NCBI GenBank assembly: GCA_025351765.1
Contig: JANXVH010000173.1
Location: 1-34,404, forward strand
Length of the DNA: 34,404 nucleotides
Reading direction: 5' to 3'
Source of the DNA: Pedobacter sp.
GTDB taxonomy: Bacteria > Bacteroidota > Bacteroidia > Sphingobacteriales > Sphingobacteriaceae
Below the pieces are notes generated by a model. The model did not search any database and was not told where the DNA came from. It was given only the letters and a program-made list of their open reading frames with translations. Below, in pieces: positions 34,193-34,404 of the stretch. Made by a program: the position numbers and the translations under genes. Numbering within the stretch: position 1 is the stretch's first letter; every line of letters starts with the position of its first letter.

Positions 34193-34234
34193 GATATTAA
34201 AAACATACTATTCAGTATGTTCTTAATATCTTTG
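34193..34234 (+). promoter_or_regulatory. TetR operator overlapping the -7 box of the cytochrome-b-like gene
   Basis: GATATTAA-a-AACATACT-ATTC-AGTATGTT-c-TTAATATC (34193-34230) is a 38-bp palindrome with one mismatched pair. Its right arm overlaps the -7 box TATCTTTG (34227-34234), a perfect TAnnTTTG. A bound dimer would block RNA polymerase. The hairpin could also weaken readthrough from tetR. Confidence 0.75.
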
Positions 34235-34255
34235 CATCGTTAAATAAATTCTTCG

Positions 34256-34404
34256 ATGTATCAAATACTAATATTTTACCACTCTATAATTCGATGGCTT
34301 GTGCTGGTGAGTTTGCTATACTCAATTTTTAGTGCTGCTAAAGGCTATGTTTCAAACGCAGGTTTTTCTAAAACCGACAACACTGTAAGGCATTGGACCG
34401 CAAC
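34256..34404 (+). CDS. Cytochrome-b-like membrane protein (partial, runs off the window)
   Basis: The first 49 codons of an open frame from ATG 34256 are present, and the frame continues past the window end. The start MYQILIFYHSIIRWLVLVSL, with histidine 9 and a membrane helix through about residue 27, then AAKGY and TDNTVRHWTA, matches small membrane proteins of Bacteroidota usually annotated as cytochrome b. Haem binding cannot be judged from this part. The promoter carries the TetR palindrome, so it is likely repressed by the neighbouring regulator. Confidence 0.7.
   Translation, partial: MYQILIFYHSIIRWLVLVSLLYSIFSAAKGYVSNAGFSKTDNTVRHWTA

Noticed and set aside
1..34404. CRISPR arrays, insertion sequences, prophage or integrase genes
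   Set aside because: No regularly spaced repeats, transposase motifs or phage genes were seen. The only tRNA shows no flanking integrase or duplicated 3' end within the window.

Overview
The window looks like chromosomal DNA of a Bacteroidota species of the family Sphingobacteriaceae, most like Pedobacter. The evidence is AT-rich DNA, promoters of the Bacteroidota type (-33 TTTG, -7 TAnnTTTG), proteins typical of the phylum (DUF2851, DUF5686 with a carboxypeptidase-like domain, a TonB-dependent receptor with an N-terminal carboxypeptidase-like domain, Bacteroidota-style LolA, FtsK) and lipoproteins of the SCKK type. The genus is inferred from protein character, not from a search.

Layout. 1-5.7 kb (minus strand): tRNA-Leu(GAG); an ftsK > lolA-like > MBL phosphodiesterase operon; a DUF2851 > PspC pair. 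5.9-7.8 kb (plus): a zinc alcohol dehydrogenase with an AraC-type regulator. 7.8-9.0 kb (minus): a haem-binding CxxCH protein and a VIT1/CCC1 transporter. 9.1-10.6 kb (plus): a possible 53-codon ORF, a fatty-acid hydroxylase/sterol desaturase-family protein and a half-size EamA transporter. 10.6-16.7 kb (minus): a small secreted-peptide-like ORF > PAP2 phosphatase > TolC > adaptor > RND pump operon. 17.0-20.6 kb (plus): a YncE-like propeller and a DUF5686 protein. 20.6-23.9 kb (minus): DUF2147, a second PAP2 phosphatase, and an OmpR-type response regulator with its histidine kinase. 23.9-30.5 kb (minus): TonB receptor > beta-helix lipoprotein > propeller lipoprotein > metallophosphoesterase. 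30.8-34.4 kb: an unrecognised protein, ArsR plus a double-SRPBCC protein, a TetR regulator, and the start of a cytochrome-b-like membrane protein.

The most notable result is a shared promoter signature found by reading the intergenic regions. Six promoters carry two 7-mers of the form nCAGnnT-like sequence repeated with an 11-bp period, then exactly 7 bp, then a -7 box resembling TAnnTTTG. They lie before the hydroxylase unit, the small-ORF/PAP2/TolC/RND operon, the YncE-like gene, the DUF5686 gene, the DUF2147/PAP2 unit and the response-regulator gene itself. An 11-bp tandem repeat is the usual operator form of OmpR/PhoB/PmrA regulators. The simplest reading is that the local two-component system runs an envelope and lipid remodelling regulon plus an efflux pump, in organisation like PmrAB/QseBC but with a different box. 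The signature also fixes several start codons, supports two small ORFs and predicts an almost leaderless regulator mRNA.

Two further regulator circuits can be read directly: twin GTAACC-N4-GGTTAC operators around a textbook promoter for the ArsR/SRPBCC pair, and a long palindrome over the -7 box of the cytochrome-b-like gene, with a weaker copy before the adjacent tetR gene.
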